A stretch of 64,000 bases of DNA from Lethocerus indicus (lineage: Eukaryota; Arthropoda; Insecta; Hemiptera; Belostomatidae), in assembly GCA_019843655.1 (NCBI GenBank), contig JACDQD010000004.1, forward strand, positions 13,392,001 through 13,456,000, read 5' to 3'. The notes under the pieces are model-generated. The model was given only the letters and a program-made list of their open reading frames with translations, made no database searches and was not told where the DNA came from. The position numbers were made by a program, and so were the translations under genes. Positions 51,101-63,702 of the stretch are shown here, piece by piece. Numbering within the stretch: position 1 is the first letter of the stretch; every line of letters starts with the position of its first letter.

Positions 51101-52500
51101 TTTGTTTAAGGGTGTAGGGAAGAGCGGAAACGAATTAATTCGCGGCTGATCGTCTGGAATGTGTGTAGGGGTGGGGGCGGTGTGTGGGGTGGCTATCATC
51201 GATTAGGGAGGATGTCGAAGATTTATAGTGTGTTGAAGGCAGGTGGTAAGCAGCCGCCGGCTAACTGCCAGGTCCCATCCACCATCATCCCCCTCCTTAG
51301 ATTTAATTAGCCCCCGAGCCCACTTCTTCCCCTTACCAAAGTACATCTCAGTCCAATCATGTTGTTTTCATGTTAATAATATCGGTACCCCACTTTACAA
51401 TCGGGCGAGGCAACTGCATTACAACCCCAAAATATCAATTGAGAGCCAGATCTAAATAACTATAGAACAATTTAAAGAACTGAGGCTAGAGGTTTTATTA
51501 ATTCAAACCGGCGCGTACATTTAACTTAGGGATCTGACGGTTGACGGAACAACACGGGCAATGGCCGCCGAAGCTAAGCTGTGTAGTTATATTGATGGAT
51601 TCAGCGGCCCGAGTTCAACAATCTCGGTCTTCTTTTTATTCGTCCGAATTGCCGTTTTTGTTAGGTGAAGGAATGACGGCCGGGAGTGGTTCATACAGAG
51701 AGAGAGAGCGGTTTACAGCCGGGTTACTTACCGGGCTCGGATTTACTGCCTTTTAACAGCCGCGGCTTCGAGACCAATTTTCAATCTGCTTACCTGCGAG
51801 GGCTCCCACTGCGAGGGGCCTGCACAGCCCTAATGCCTTTCTGAGTGATTCCTCCGTTTATGATCCCCTCCCCCCCGGCTTTACTCAGCGTCCGCACTCG
51901 CTGCCGGCCCCTAATCGCCACGGCCCTAGACCGCTTCATTAAGTCAACCCTTCTTAAATACACTCGTAAGTGTCCCGTGAGTGTGAATTTTTTTCTCCTG
52001 CCCTCGCATGTTTACTCATCAGTTCTTCGGGGCATGATTTATCACTAGACCCCCCCGGAACGTTTTTAATCGATTAAAATTATTGCCTCAAGTGGGCCAC
52101 ATAACGGTGACTAATGAACCTTATAATAATAATTTTAATTACGGCCCGGCGACCCGAATATAATCGGCCGGAGCCAGCAAAGAGTTGGCAGCCGGAGGAA
52201 GTTGAAGGGAGGGAGATAAACTAAGATGGCAATCTAAAAGAATGGTGAGCGGTGGCGCGATGTGGGGCTATGGCGGAAGGGTGACGTCGTCCTAGGGGGC
52301 GTCTCTCGGCTACTAATAGCCGAATTACCGAACAGCCCTTCGGCGTGATCACAGCCCGACATCACACTCGGCCGGTAAATGGCACACACGACATCCGGGA
52401 CCAATAAGCTCCCTAGGCTCTCCTATGGGGGCGGTCACAGCCCCAATTGATATTCGATATCCGTCGGCCCCTCAGCGGCTCTAACCCAACGACTGCGCAT
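51100..52500. promoter_or_regulatory. long GC/AT mosaic island
   Basis: One of the longest islands. It has GAATTAATTCGCGGCTGATC near 51131, a T/G-rich GGGTGGGG block near 51170-51192, TAATAATAATTTTAATTACG at about 52123-52142 and dense CG sequence up to 52500. No frame is credible. Enhancer-like by texture. Confidence 0.35.
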
Positions 52501-52837
52501 TATCACCGTGCAATTAGGATGGAGCCGGCTTGATGTATTCATTGTCTCTTCTGCCAGGCCACACGATGATACATCCGTATCCGCGCCACGTTTTAAGTTC
52601 TTGTACAGGCACTGGGGGAAAAAGTCCAGCGCTACTAATTCGGGTTAGACCAGCCAATTCTCACACGGAGGACTCCATAACTTACATCCATTCTTTTTCC
52701 CCCGGACCCTTAAGCCCAGAACCGAGTGCACCATCTGCTCAAGTCAACGGTCAAAAGCCCACCTATTGACAAAAAATGATAGGTTGCCGATTTATATCGC
52801 AAACATTAACGAGGTTATTTTGGGGAAACCTTTACTG

Positions 52838-52985
52838 CGACACGTGTCGGCAGTTGAGGCGGATATTCCGAACCGCTCACGAATCACGGACTAAGTGTGT
52901 GTTTATGAGTGGATGGAGTAATTTGCGGGCGGGTTAACCTAACCCCCTATTCATAATTTCGGACTCTCACGCTCTGGGTCCTGTA
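52838..52985 (+). promoter_or_regulatory. duplicated element, copy A
   Basis: Opens with the perfect 12-bp palindrome CGACACGTGTCG (52838-52849, E-box CACGTG), continues GGCAGTTGAGGCGGATATTC, then TAATTTGCGG at 52919 and CTATTCATA at 52947, then GGACTC. Each block recurs in order at 54739-54865. No coding frame runs through it. Confidence 0.6.
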
Positions 52986-53020
52986 ATAGCGCTCGAACTG
53001 TAATAGGTGCGGAATAATAA

Positions 53021-53150
53021 TAGTGCTACTGACGATGGCGGTAACTCGGAAAACGATCTAGGCACCAAGCGAGGCAAAAAAGGTAGAAGATTATACGGAT
53101 GAAGACACGACTATATATAAAAAAACTATCCACCCGGAAAGGTTAGTTTA
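53021..53150 (+). mobile_element. copy 7 of the dispersed repeat (weak)
   Basis: GCTACTGACGATGGCGG, then CTCGGAAAACGATC, then AGCGAGGCAAAAAAGG follow the family order but with many changes. Assignment is tentative. Confidence 0.35.
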
Positions 53151-54700
53151 AACCAAAATTCCAGAATATAAAAAATCGTACGTGTTGACATATTAAATGT
53201 ATTTACATAACTAAGTATTTACGGTTATCTGTTACATCCGGTACCCATATGTTTGCCCATGCTCATTCTTTGTCATTCCTTAAGACCGATTTGTAATTTC
53301 CAATAAAAACAAGGCCAATTATGGACTTAATAATTACATTGGAACGTCCATACATTCGGGACCTCGAAGGAGATTCGTTACAGTTGCTCATTGGAAACAG
53401 GACGTTTTATTTCTGAGCCGTAGTTGTTCATTGGTTTAATTAATTACATGGTAAGGTTTAAAGATGACAGAATTTTTGTAAAGGTTTACGAATAATAATG
53501 CCAGTGGGCGTTAAAACTGCCGTAGTATTACAATTTAACACGGATACAGTTTCTCACTACCAAATTGGGGAAGCTTATAAAAGGATGGAAACCCCAAAAG
53601 AAAATAAGATAAGAGATGGAGAGACTCGACGGGTTACCGTACTGGGTTACCTACAATTTCGTTTTTTCCCAGAGGGAACTACCCTGTAGAGCGTAAGACT
53701 GTTTTCCCAGGTAACAGGAAAGGGATGGCTCAATGCTCATATGCACAGTCGAAGGTTTTCCCACTGAGAGGTTTCTTCGACAACCAGGAGACAACTTGAG
53801 CTCCTCCACGCGGCGGGACAGGAAATAAATTCAGAATTCAGAACTTAATTGTAGTGACTGGTTGTAGTGCCAGGCGGTCGCAGAGTAAACCTCTCACTGA
53901 TGCCAACCAGACGAGAGAAATGGACTAAAAAAACCCGTCAGTAGAATGCAGCCTGTAAATTAGTGCCGCACCTACGCAATTCTGAACTTTATACGTCGAA
54001 ACCGGCTTGGTTTAGAACCAAACACGGGAATTGGAACAAAAATCGCATTTTCCCATTTCAAACCTTAGTGGACGATCAACAAAATGAACTATTTGATTTA
54101 TCTAATTATGTAAATTTGAATGTGTTTTGTCTAAAGGGGTACACCATTTGATGTTTTACCAAACGAGATAGAAAACCATAAGAGTGATGATGGTTCGTTA
54201 GCTATTTTGAAATTAAAGAGTTCCTTATTTAGCGACGTTACGGGGTGTTATTTGTCGAACCGCGTCATTTTGAAAGGCAATAACGGAGTGGACGGCATAA
54301 TTTGCGGATCGCTTAAGCCTCGCATTTTCCCCACTTGGTGTTTCGTGTTGTCTTTTATTTGCAGAAGGCTATTTCATCACCTGTCCTCCACTGCCTCCTG
54401 GTTCGGTCTTACGCTACATCATTTTCGTCTTCCCTGGCGTATTCAGTAGCGCGAGACACTTAGACACGTAGCTGCATGTGGGAGGCGTCCTCAACAGAGA
54501 ACACAGACCGCGTACACAGGGCGCTACTGAAGTTAAAGCCCAGTACCAGTCTAGCAGAGGTACAAAGCACTGTGATTGGAAACAGAGTATGGCATAAATT
54601 AAGTATTTCTAGGATTCCTGAATTAGGGCAATTTTCGACAAGGGTACATGACATTAGCGTACTGTTATAGTTAGCTCGTCATTCAAGTCTGGCTCGAAGA
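53150..54700. other. AT-rich non-coding stretch
   Basis: Contains an isolated TAATTTGCGG at about 54299, the same block found in the two duplicated elements on either side. No gene supported. Confidence 0.45.
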
Positions 54701-54738
54701 GAGGAATGATCGAGTCTGGCTGAGGGTAAGTCGGAGGA

Positions 54739-54865
54739 GGACACGTGTCGGCAGTTTAGGCGGATTTTCGGGACCGTTGACGACCCTTAGGCCAATTGCG
54801 TGTAATTTGAAGTGTAATTTGCGGTCCGGGGTCAGACGCGCTATTCATATTCGTACTCCCGGGCC
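54739..54865 (+). promoter_or_regulatory. duplicated element, copy B
   Basis: Copy of the 52.8-kb element: ACACGTGTCGGCAGTTTAGG from 54741, TAATTTGCGG at 54815 and CTATTCATA at 54841, then TACTCC. Offsets to copy A are 1901, 1896 and 1894 bases, so order and spacing are kept while the sequence between the blocks has diverged. Confidence 0.6.
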
Positions 54866-55330
54866 CCTTTGAACGGCCGTTCGTCTCTAGCCCCGCTCAT
54901 CTTCCCCGGGCCGGGGCGTAACGACGATCAAAATATAATAGGTGTCAAATAAAAAACAAACTGCTCGAGGGAAGGCCAGATTTCCTCCTCTCGCCTTCAA
55001 CAAATTACAGTGGTGGGGGGGGGAAGGTGGGGACACAGGTGGTAAATGTTTTTTAAGTGGGAGCCTCCACGGGAGAAAATCCCCGTTCAAATTATAATTT
55101 GGACGAGGGCCCCCGCGGTAATGGCCCACAATAATCGTACGTAAACAGAGCCGGGCCGCCGCCCGCCGGGGAATAGTTGCATAATTTCACGTTAAACTGG
55201 GACCGGGCAGGGGCGCTAAACATTGTAATTTGGGAACACTGAATTATGTAGTCGGACCCGTCAATATTAGCCCGGGACGGTTGGTTTAACCCGACAGATC
55301 CTCCATCCAACCCCCCAAGCATCCCGCCTA
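54866..55330. promoter_or_regulatory. GC-rich island next to copy B
   Basis: Continues from copy B as CG-dense sequence with an 8-9 G run near 55015-55023. It is flanked by AT-rich DNA. Candidate regulatory DNA. Confidence 0.3.
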
Positions 55331-55728
55331 TTTATCGGAGAAAGATGAATGTTTAACGCACAACCCCGACGAACAATATCTCATAAGTTTCGTGACTGAG
55401 CCTAACTGCACGGATCAAATTTTGGGACGGGTCGCTTAATTCTTGATACTGTATCTAATAAGAATTACTATAATAAATTGTATCAAATATTTGTAGATAC
55501 AAAACACCTTTATTTTACAGCATTACAGTAGCTCGGAAGGCGTAATTGTAAAAGGGAAATGCAAAATCAATTACGGCTTAGCCCAAACTGACTTACAGCG
55601 AGCATTGTTAGAACTAAATGGCGTTATTGCTGGAAACGTTCAGGTGACGTTGAACACAGATGTTGCTTCCTCAATTTTTCGCAGCCCTCTCAGCTGTCAC
55701 TTCCCGTGTACGTTCGCAGGCCGGTTCA

Positions 55729-55758
55729 CTCTCTCTCTCTCTCTCTCTCTCCCTCTCT

Positions 55759-55794
<36 letters not shown>
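55729..55794. repeat. interrupted (CT)n microsatellite
   Basis: CT dinucleotides with CCC and CCCA interruptions. The 55330-55728 stretch before it is AT-rich with nothing supported. Confidence 0.95.
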
Positions 55795-55798
<4 letters not shown>

Positions 55799-56570
55799 CC
55801 GCAGTGTTCCTCCTGGGGCGGTAAGCCCCCGAGCAATTTGTAAAGTACGCTCAAACCACTGCGCCAACACCAAACACGCAGACGCACTCAATCTTTTATT
55901 GGCAATAGGTTTATCCCTTTCTCTTCGGCCAACACCTGCCTGTCGGCCAACCAACAGGCAACACAGAAACGGCTTATAATCCCCTCCCTCTCACTCACTC
56001 CCCGCGGGGCCCGTACACTGGGGCCCCATACATAAAAAAACAATTATACTCAAACATATAGCACTAGACAACAATGCTCACAAGTGCTACGGCAATAAAG
56101 GTGCCCACTACAGGGCTGTCCGAAAGCACTTTTTCATGATGTGTCATCTTGAGACGCCCAGAAACCAGGATTAATTTCGAATACATTTTTCGTTCATTAG
56201 AAAATTATTGTTTAGTGAAGTTTTGTCTGTTATAAAATCAAGCGGTTACATTGACAGTGCCGACAGGATGCTGAGTCGTAACATTATACTGCTCGCGAAA
56301 TGATATTATTGGCGATTATAACGAGGTGAAATCGATTTAGGGTGAAACCGAATGAACGAAAACAATTTTTTTGAACAAATATAATCTTCCCACAGTATTG
56401 CGCGATCCTAGACAAATATGGACATTATAATATTTTGAAAGGAAGCGTGCATATTTAAGGATTGATACGAAAGTATATCATAGGTGGTAAAAAACGCAGT
56501 ACGCTTAGGTGTTTTAAGGTTAAGCTATATGACGGCTGATGTATTCTGATGGTTAGCGCGTCAGATTGAT
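55795..56570. other. non-coding stretch, nothing assigned
   Basis: No supported gene. A tRNA D-arm-like GGTTAGCGCGTC near 56553 has no matching B box. Confidence 0.4.
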
Positions 56571-57570
56571 GGCCCTAATGCTGTTTGCCCTCCACTCAAT
56601 TTCTGTTGGCCCTCTAATTTTGTGTGGATCCAACCGCCTCTAATGGGGCCCCTTCCTAACCCTCCTCCTCCGGGGTTACCGGGCAAGTATTATAATGAAG
56701 CCGAAAAATAAACTCCAATTGAAATATCGTTCGGGGCTTCACCAATTACCGTCTCTTTCTGCCCGTCGACTGGAAATTTGTTCCGCCGCAATTCGAACAA
56801 CTAGCGCACATAAAATGTTGAAAAATCGGAATTTGAGTCGTTGCTTTGTCCGTGCATAGTTTAATCTGAAACACTGAAGGCGACATTTTTTAACCGAAAT
56901 GGAAAATGCTCCTTTTCGAGTGTAATTGAATACGAAGTTATAAAATTCAATGGTCTCTCTGTGACTGTGATTTTTTCAAATCATATTAAATTTGCAAGTA
57001 AAACCACTGAAGCACCACCACTTTTACTGCCGGACCCCTAGGTTCGATAATATCTGAGCAAAGTATTGTGACAATGCGGACAGGATAGTTAAGTTGAAAT
57101 TAACGAGCGGAAAATAACACGAATAAAAATAAACAGGCGCTATAAATCGGTTAAATCGAGACCATCGCTCGCTGGAGGTAAATTAAAATATTTGTCAATA
57201 AACAAATTCTCCGCGCGTTCGGGCCAAAAGAGCGTTTCGGCGTGACCGACAAACGGTTGGAATACCAATTTTCATGGATTTATTCTTCCGAGTGTCGGGA
57301 CCGAAACGAGTTTCCCATAAGTGGTTCGATTTATTCTGTCGTTATCTGGGACAATTTGTTGTTCGGGCGGCGAACGGTGGGAAAGGCGGGCAGAAGCGTG
57401 GTATAGTGGAAGGCGCGGGCCCATTAGGAGAGCTCCGGGGATGTGCCACTTGTCATCATCTCCGTTCACTAACTATCCGACCAACTTTCCGCCCCGATCA
57501 TTTCTATTCTCATAGCCCACTTTCAAATTTAACTTTACATTTCTCCGTTCTCCTCAACAAGCGAAAGACA
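56570..57570. promoter_or_regulatory. mosaic islands, candidate regulatory DNA
   Basis: CG-rich block at 56570-56800 and another at 57120-57500 that includes the shared AGGCGCTATAAA near 57135. Frames at 57272-57588 overlap on both strands without motifs. Confidence 0.3.
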
Positions 57571-58880
57571 AACAGAGGGACTTCATAAATCCTAAGATTC
57601 AAGTGACGCAATATACATTGGGGTAAACACTTATTCCTAGGCAGAAAAACACCAGTAAAACATATATATACTGTACTATATAAATTATTCTCACAATTAC
57701 TTATGCTATCTGATTACGCTTGGAGAAATTAATTTCACTATTGAAGAATAACCTTATCCATAATAATGAAAAACCAGTATTGACAGATTGTACTAGAGAT
57801 GATGAACATCTATATATTTGACGTGCTTTGAATACATGTAGTAGTATTTTTAAAAAGTAAAATTTAAGGTTTGACGAGACGAAATAGCTAATAGCGACAT
57901 GTTTTATATCACCTAACCATCATGTACTATCAAACTTCAATCACTATTCTTAATTTTGATATGCCTACATGTGCCGGATATTCGTGATTCTATATTGTAG
58001 TCCTTGAATGGCACATTCGAGACGCCTTTTCAAGAATTAAAAGTTATCTAAACAGGTTGACCGGTTCCTGAGGCGGCACTGTGTGCTTATAGGTGGCTAA
58101 AGGTGGTTGGGCTGGGCGTCATGAAGAGGGCTGAGCGGGCCTGTACGGGATCGGGCGGTGAATAGGCATTTAGCTCGCGAGTCTCAAAAATCATTAATTA
58201 TTTGTCCGAAGCTAAGCGGCCTATACATTAAAGCCGTGCGCCGTGTTTTGGGGGGGGAGGAGGAGGGTGAGGGTCGTGAAGGCGCCCCCACTGTACACAA
58301 ACAAACACTCAGACCCCAATTAGGGGCCCATCAATCATCCTTACATAGGACATCCCTATCTCGGCATCCACTCTCAGATCACTCAGCTCACCGAATTCGG
58401 TTTCACCCTCTGACCCCCTCATTATATCTCACCGTTCATACTAAGCCACGCTGAAATTCAGATACCCTTATGCATTTATACAATTATTTTATACCACTAT
58501 ATAGAAAAAAGTAGCTAAATAGCTATAAAATAAATACAGTTTTAACTTTAATTACGTATTTTTATTATCACTATTCTGTACAATGACATTTAGATTTATA
58601 TCCTAAGTTAATAATTGAAGTTAGTAAATATTATTATAAAATATTGCACAACCAAAATTGATGAAAAAAATGCTGAAATACTTTTGGAAACCTACCAAGA
58701 CCATTTGGTAGACCAAATTTAAGGCAATGACGTAAAGGATTTGTCATTGCAGTACTTTTTCCACTTGTAGTTACAAAGCTAGCTGTACACAAGGCAAATA
58801 CAAAAAGGCTCTAATCAGGCAGTCTAGAGGTGCAAACAAGGGACAGGGACAAAGTATTGGGGAGGACCTCAGGGGGGGGG
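57570..58880. other. AT-rich non-coding stretch
   Basis: A CG patch lies at about 58130-58330 and a 12-G run at 58872-58883. No gene supported. Confidence 0.45.
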
Positions 58881-59090
58881 GGGTGTTAATTGCTTAATTT
58901 GTCGTGTCTGGCAGAGCTCAGTCTCATCAATCTCGGAGGTGGCCCAACCCCCGATTCGAATTAACCGCCGGCCCTAATTGTGAATCCTCCGTCACGCCTG
59001 TGTTATGACACAGCCTCTGCGATCGGCACAGTCATCCCGACACCGCGTGCCTCGGCCCATTTGCCCTCAACCTCCCGATGAACGTCAACT
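58880..59090. promoter_or_regulatory. small CG-rich island
   Basis: Includes CTGTGT-TATG-ACACAG (58998-59013), a short inverted repeat, and CG-containing flanks. Texture only. Confidence 0.25.
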
Positions 59091-60240
59091 TCGCAGAAGT
59101 ATCATATATTTTTGCGTTAAGAATTTAAAACTGTAGCCTGACCGATATAATTAGTTAATTAATTTATGGTACCCTAAGAACTTCTAATTCTTCTATCCAC
59201 TGTGACTTCTGTATCGAGTCAAAGACAATTCTAATACTTATTTTGTTATTAGGAAAATTATCGGGAGAGTGGCAAACTGCCTCTTGTACTGCCTTCATTT
59301 TGACGTATTATTTTACATTTAATACTGGCCACGCATAAATGTCTAATGGAACGAATTTCTACATACCGTTACCGTAAGATGCCTTTTTATATACATTGAG
59401 AATCTGCAGAGATCGTAAAGTAGAATTGTTAATAGGTTAGATCGCTTAGCGATGGAAGTAACGAACAATGGATTAGGATGTGTTTCCGGCTCAGAGGGGA
59501 CAACAAGAGAGTGGTATTTATTTCAATAGGGGAGATATTTTTAGGTGACTAAGTGTAGCCCGGTGGACACAGGATGAATCTTGATTAGACCGTCCGGAAT
59601 TTATTTTTAGATATAATCTAATTGAATATTCCTACGACATTCGACTTGTCGGTATTTATTTTTCCATTTAAAAATATAATTCCTCAAACGTTTTATACCG
59701 GTTCTAACGTACTGTACGGTAGTCACATACCGTTCGGAATAAAATTAAAAGGCTCGATTCAAAGAATTTCTAAGTGACAATAAATGAAAATATTTGTGTC
59801 TCCCCTGTTTATAATATAATAATGGTAACACTGCGCATAATTATTAAAAAATAATAATTGCGTCGGTTATGCATATCGATAGGACTGCTGGGATCTGCAC
59901 CTACATTAAGAGAAAATAATGAGCTTTATGGAACTGTTCTCACTCGTTTTCTGTTCATTCATATCATTTACAAATTAATAGAATACTAATTACTACATAC
60001 ATGCCTAGTTCCTCCTGGAGACAGAAAATAACAAGAATTATTCATTGCATAAGGACATTCAGTAATGAGATTTTAAAAAATCCGCTTTTATCAAAACTTC
60101 CGCCCATTATTTAAGAGGTTAAATTCCAATGACGAAGAATGTCCTGGATTGGGAGGAGGACCAAGATGGAGAAAAGGAAGACGAGGACGAAGGAAGGCGA
60201 AATTAACGAGATATTGAAGGACCTTTTTTTTCTCTCTTTC
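59090..60240. other. AT-rich non-coding stretch
   Basis: No supported feature. Confidence 0.5.
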
Positions 60241-60960
60241 GGTATATAACAACACGTGGCGTCAATGTAAATAATAATCCCTCGAGGCCCCCTACCCCCC
60301 CCACCGATAGCGGGAGGAGAAGTAAATATTAATATTGGGTAATAAAAAACGGTATTTAATATTCTCGTGAAGTGGTGGGCGCCCATTACCATGTAAATTG
60401 TGATGAGGTGTTAACTAACTACGGGCGGCGCACACGCGCGCCCCCCACACACCTTCGGACGCCCAATCCTCTCTCACTTGTATTTTTTTATGTCTTATTA
60501 GTTCTTAGTTGTCAAGTGAGTTAGCCACATAATGGGCCCAAAATATACTGCGATTAGAAGTTTTAATTTATTGAAAAATGAAAAAGAAGCATCCTCTATA
60601 TATATATCTCCCTCTCTCGTTTTTCGAGGCCCCGAAAACCCCAAGGGCCGTTTTTTCGTTATGCAGATGACGCTCCCGAGAAATCCCGCGCCCTCCCCTC
60701 CATCTGGTTTTTATATAAAACAAATTTATCGGGGATGATCACGGCATTTTTTTTAACGGAATTTTTAAATTATCGCCCCACGGACGCTCGTATTTCCGAT
60801 GGAAGGGAGCGGATTAGGGGGAGGGGGAGCAACGTATAATTTTATACGCCTCGGGGCTTTCATCCGATATTGGCCGTCCGGTGACAAATTGCCCGCCTAT
60901 GAATTAGTGTATAAATAGTCTGATGCCATTATTTTTCTCGTTCTGGGGATTTTAAAAAAT
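60240..60960. promoter_or_regulatory. GC/AT mosaic island with 7-bp palindromic site
   Basis: CG- and TAAT-containing island. CGTATAA (60833-60839) and TTATACG (60842-60848) form a perfect inverted repeat with spacer TT. The GC texture ends abruptly near 60960. Candidate conserved non-coding element. Confidence 0.35.
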
Positions 60961-63120
60961 AAAATCTACTCGAAACAAAAAAAAAGAACAGAGAGATTAA
61001 GCATCACAACATAAGTAATTACCATTTAATTGAGGCTAAATGCACAGACTTTTTCAATCTCACTCCTGTTACAATTTCTCGGCGGTATAAATTGCTGCCA
61101 TCATAATTTCTGCCTCCGCATATTCATTACCAAGCAATACTGACTTACGTTTTTGAAAAGTTCTGTCAGTTTTGAACGCAGGAATATCTAAGTAAGACAT
61201 AGTATGTAGAAAGGTACGGTTACATGGCCCCCCGTATAACCACATTGAATTATTTAGGTAATACATATTTTCACAATGGGGGCGCCTCCATTATTACATG
61301 TGTGTGTATATCGTGTACACTGTAAAAGGCTGGCGTCTGAAAACAAATAATTATGCCATTAAGTCAAAAAAACCCATTACGCCATGTTCTACGAGCTCTA
61401 TGATCCGATATAAAGTTTAACATAAGTCCTCCACGGTGTTAAACGCGACCTTGTTTAAAGTGACGCAAATTTAATAATAGACTGCTTATAATGATGTCAC
61501 TCCCTGTCATGTGGCGATTCGAATTCGTAACGACTTGTTCGTACGGTCCAAATATGTTGTTCATACATATGCCGTCCGATTCTAATTGACTGCCGAATGC
61601 GAGCGCTTCCAAGAACGAAAGCCTGCCTACGGTTTCGTGGTATTATATGGAGAAACTCGAAGAATTTTTATATGATAATGAGATTCCGGACACACAGACA
61701 TATCGACGTGGTAAGGCGCCGTTTAGTTTTCTTTATTACTGCCCATCCGCTGCCTATTGCATACCGCATCCCATTCCAACCATTAACTGATAGTTTCCAA
61801 CGCATAACGGGAGAGAGACGGTTTGGATTTCATTCAGTATAATATTAAAAGTTTCATAAATACTCGAATAATGTAGATATACAAATCTACATTACACAAA
61901 TATAAACTAAAATTAACAATGTGGTGATAGCGCTGGCAGGATTTTTCATCGGTAGTCTATTTGCGTTCATACTACGAGTTATATCATATTCATGCTATAA
62001 ATACTCTTAAGCCAGACTGGATTTCAGAGTCGACTATGATGATAGCACTGACAGACATCCTTGTGCGCCTGAAGAAATTCCTTGAATTGATTTGATATAT
62101 GGAGTGTTCAATGACACTTCGTCTCCATCATCAGCAGTGAAGAATCATAGTTCTTGTGCGGCCACTATAGAATTTTAGCCACACATTAATTGGAATATAT
62201 ATTTGCGAAATACTTGGAACATTTTTCACTACGTTTTAAAACTGTTAATCTCGATTTCCGTCCGGGCAAGACAATAATAATAATAATAGAGCGTGGTCTT
62301 AATGGAAGCGTGTTTATTAATAGTAGGTTGGATTATGAGCTCAGGACGCGTGTGCTTTGGACACAGACTGAAAGAGGAGACTGTTGGCCATTAGTATGGG
62401 CAGAGCGGCGGGCTGTTTAGTAAGGGGCAGCCAATATTACACTGGCTCTTAGTTTTGAATATCCAATGACTTGTTAGGAAAGTTCATCATATTGACGACT
62501 GCCGGATACAAATGCGGGCTTACCGGCAGAGCGCTGGCTCCTCCACAGTTCCAGAGTGCTTAGAATTGCGACAGAATAAACAATTCCAATCTTATCTCAA
62601 ACATTCATTACTCGAGAAGACCAATTCCTCAGTTCTCTGTCAACTCGTTTACTAGATTCAATAAAAAGTCATTATTATTTTCCTCGATGTCGTCATTTGT
62701 ATCGAACACCACTACACATCCCAAAATTATTCTTTCCCTTGTTCCTATCCTAAATGGATATAGCAATCAAAACTCACAGTAAATTTCTTATTCATTGATG
62801 TTTTCATCAACGCGGAAAATGAAATTGTAGCAACTACTTTACTCCTATAAAATTCGTCAAAGTATGCGTACTCAATTAATTCTTGAAATATTAATAACAA
62901 AATAAAAACTGTTCTAACGGTTTTCCTATCCTTATATCGCTCCTTGTCCGCCTTCCCTTTCTTCCGAATCCATTCAAACGAGCTTTAGAATTCATTTTTA
63001 CATCTGTTGGGCAATAAACCAAAGTTGCTTCATTCTTGACGTTGTTTCCGCCCCACGAATCTTCTTTCGGTAAGCTTTTCCGAGTAAAGCATCCTACCGG
63101 TTACCTCATCCAGGAGGGAT
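60960..63120. other. AT-rich non-coding stretch
   Basis: A short (TAA)n run occurs at about 62273-62288. Frames are short and unrecognised. No gene supported. Confidence 0.5.
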
Positions 63121-63480
63121 CTCAGTGTGCGGTATTGTTTGGAGTTTTAAGGACGACAATTTAATTGATGGGCAGTTGGATAGAAGCGGCGTCACGTAAC
63201 CTGATGTCAGTGAGCCCACAATAACTTGGGTGACGGCCTCATCTGCCAGTCCCCTCACACAGGGACCGGCTCCAGCCAATATAATAGAGAGCTATACCGA
63301 AAATTATAATTAGCCCGCCGGATCAATTCAAGGCACACACCCGGCACCGACGGCGCCGCCCCACTCATATCGGCCTTCTAAGAACTGCTCCACGAATAAT
63401 TACCCACCCGGAAAAAGACTTGGCCACCACTTGACACCGATGAGTGCGCACTCTCCAACACCTCCCCTACCAGCAAATGC
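63120..63480. promoter_or_regulatory. CG-containing island before the terminal array
   Basis: Contains AATTATAATTAGCCCGCCGG near 63302 and a GCACCGACGGCGCCGCC block. Texture as in the other islands. Confidence 0.3.
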
Positions 63481-63702
63481 ACTAATTCCTCAAATTAAAT
63501 CGAAACTCACCAATATATACACTTAGCCACCGTTAGGTGTATCAGCTCCAGTCAAATTTACACGAACCCGACTTCATACGTTTTGGATAATCTTCATTTT
63601 CAGTTTCTAGTAAATTCCATGAATTCCTGACGTTCCAAACTTATATTACTATTTTAACTGAGTTATATTTACATCTTATTGTAGTTAAAGAAATATATTT
63701 TA

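Noticed and set aside
56112..56140. CAGGGCTGTCCGAAAG resembling a DNA-transposon terminal repeat
   Set aside because: No inverted partner found nearby by eye and no transposase remnant.
56526..56600. GGTTAGCGCGTC resembling a tRNA D arm
   Set aside because: No B box at the expected distance and no acceptor-stem pairing.
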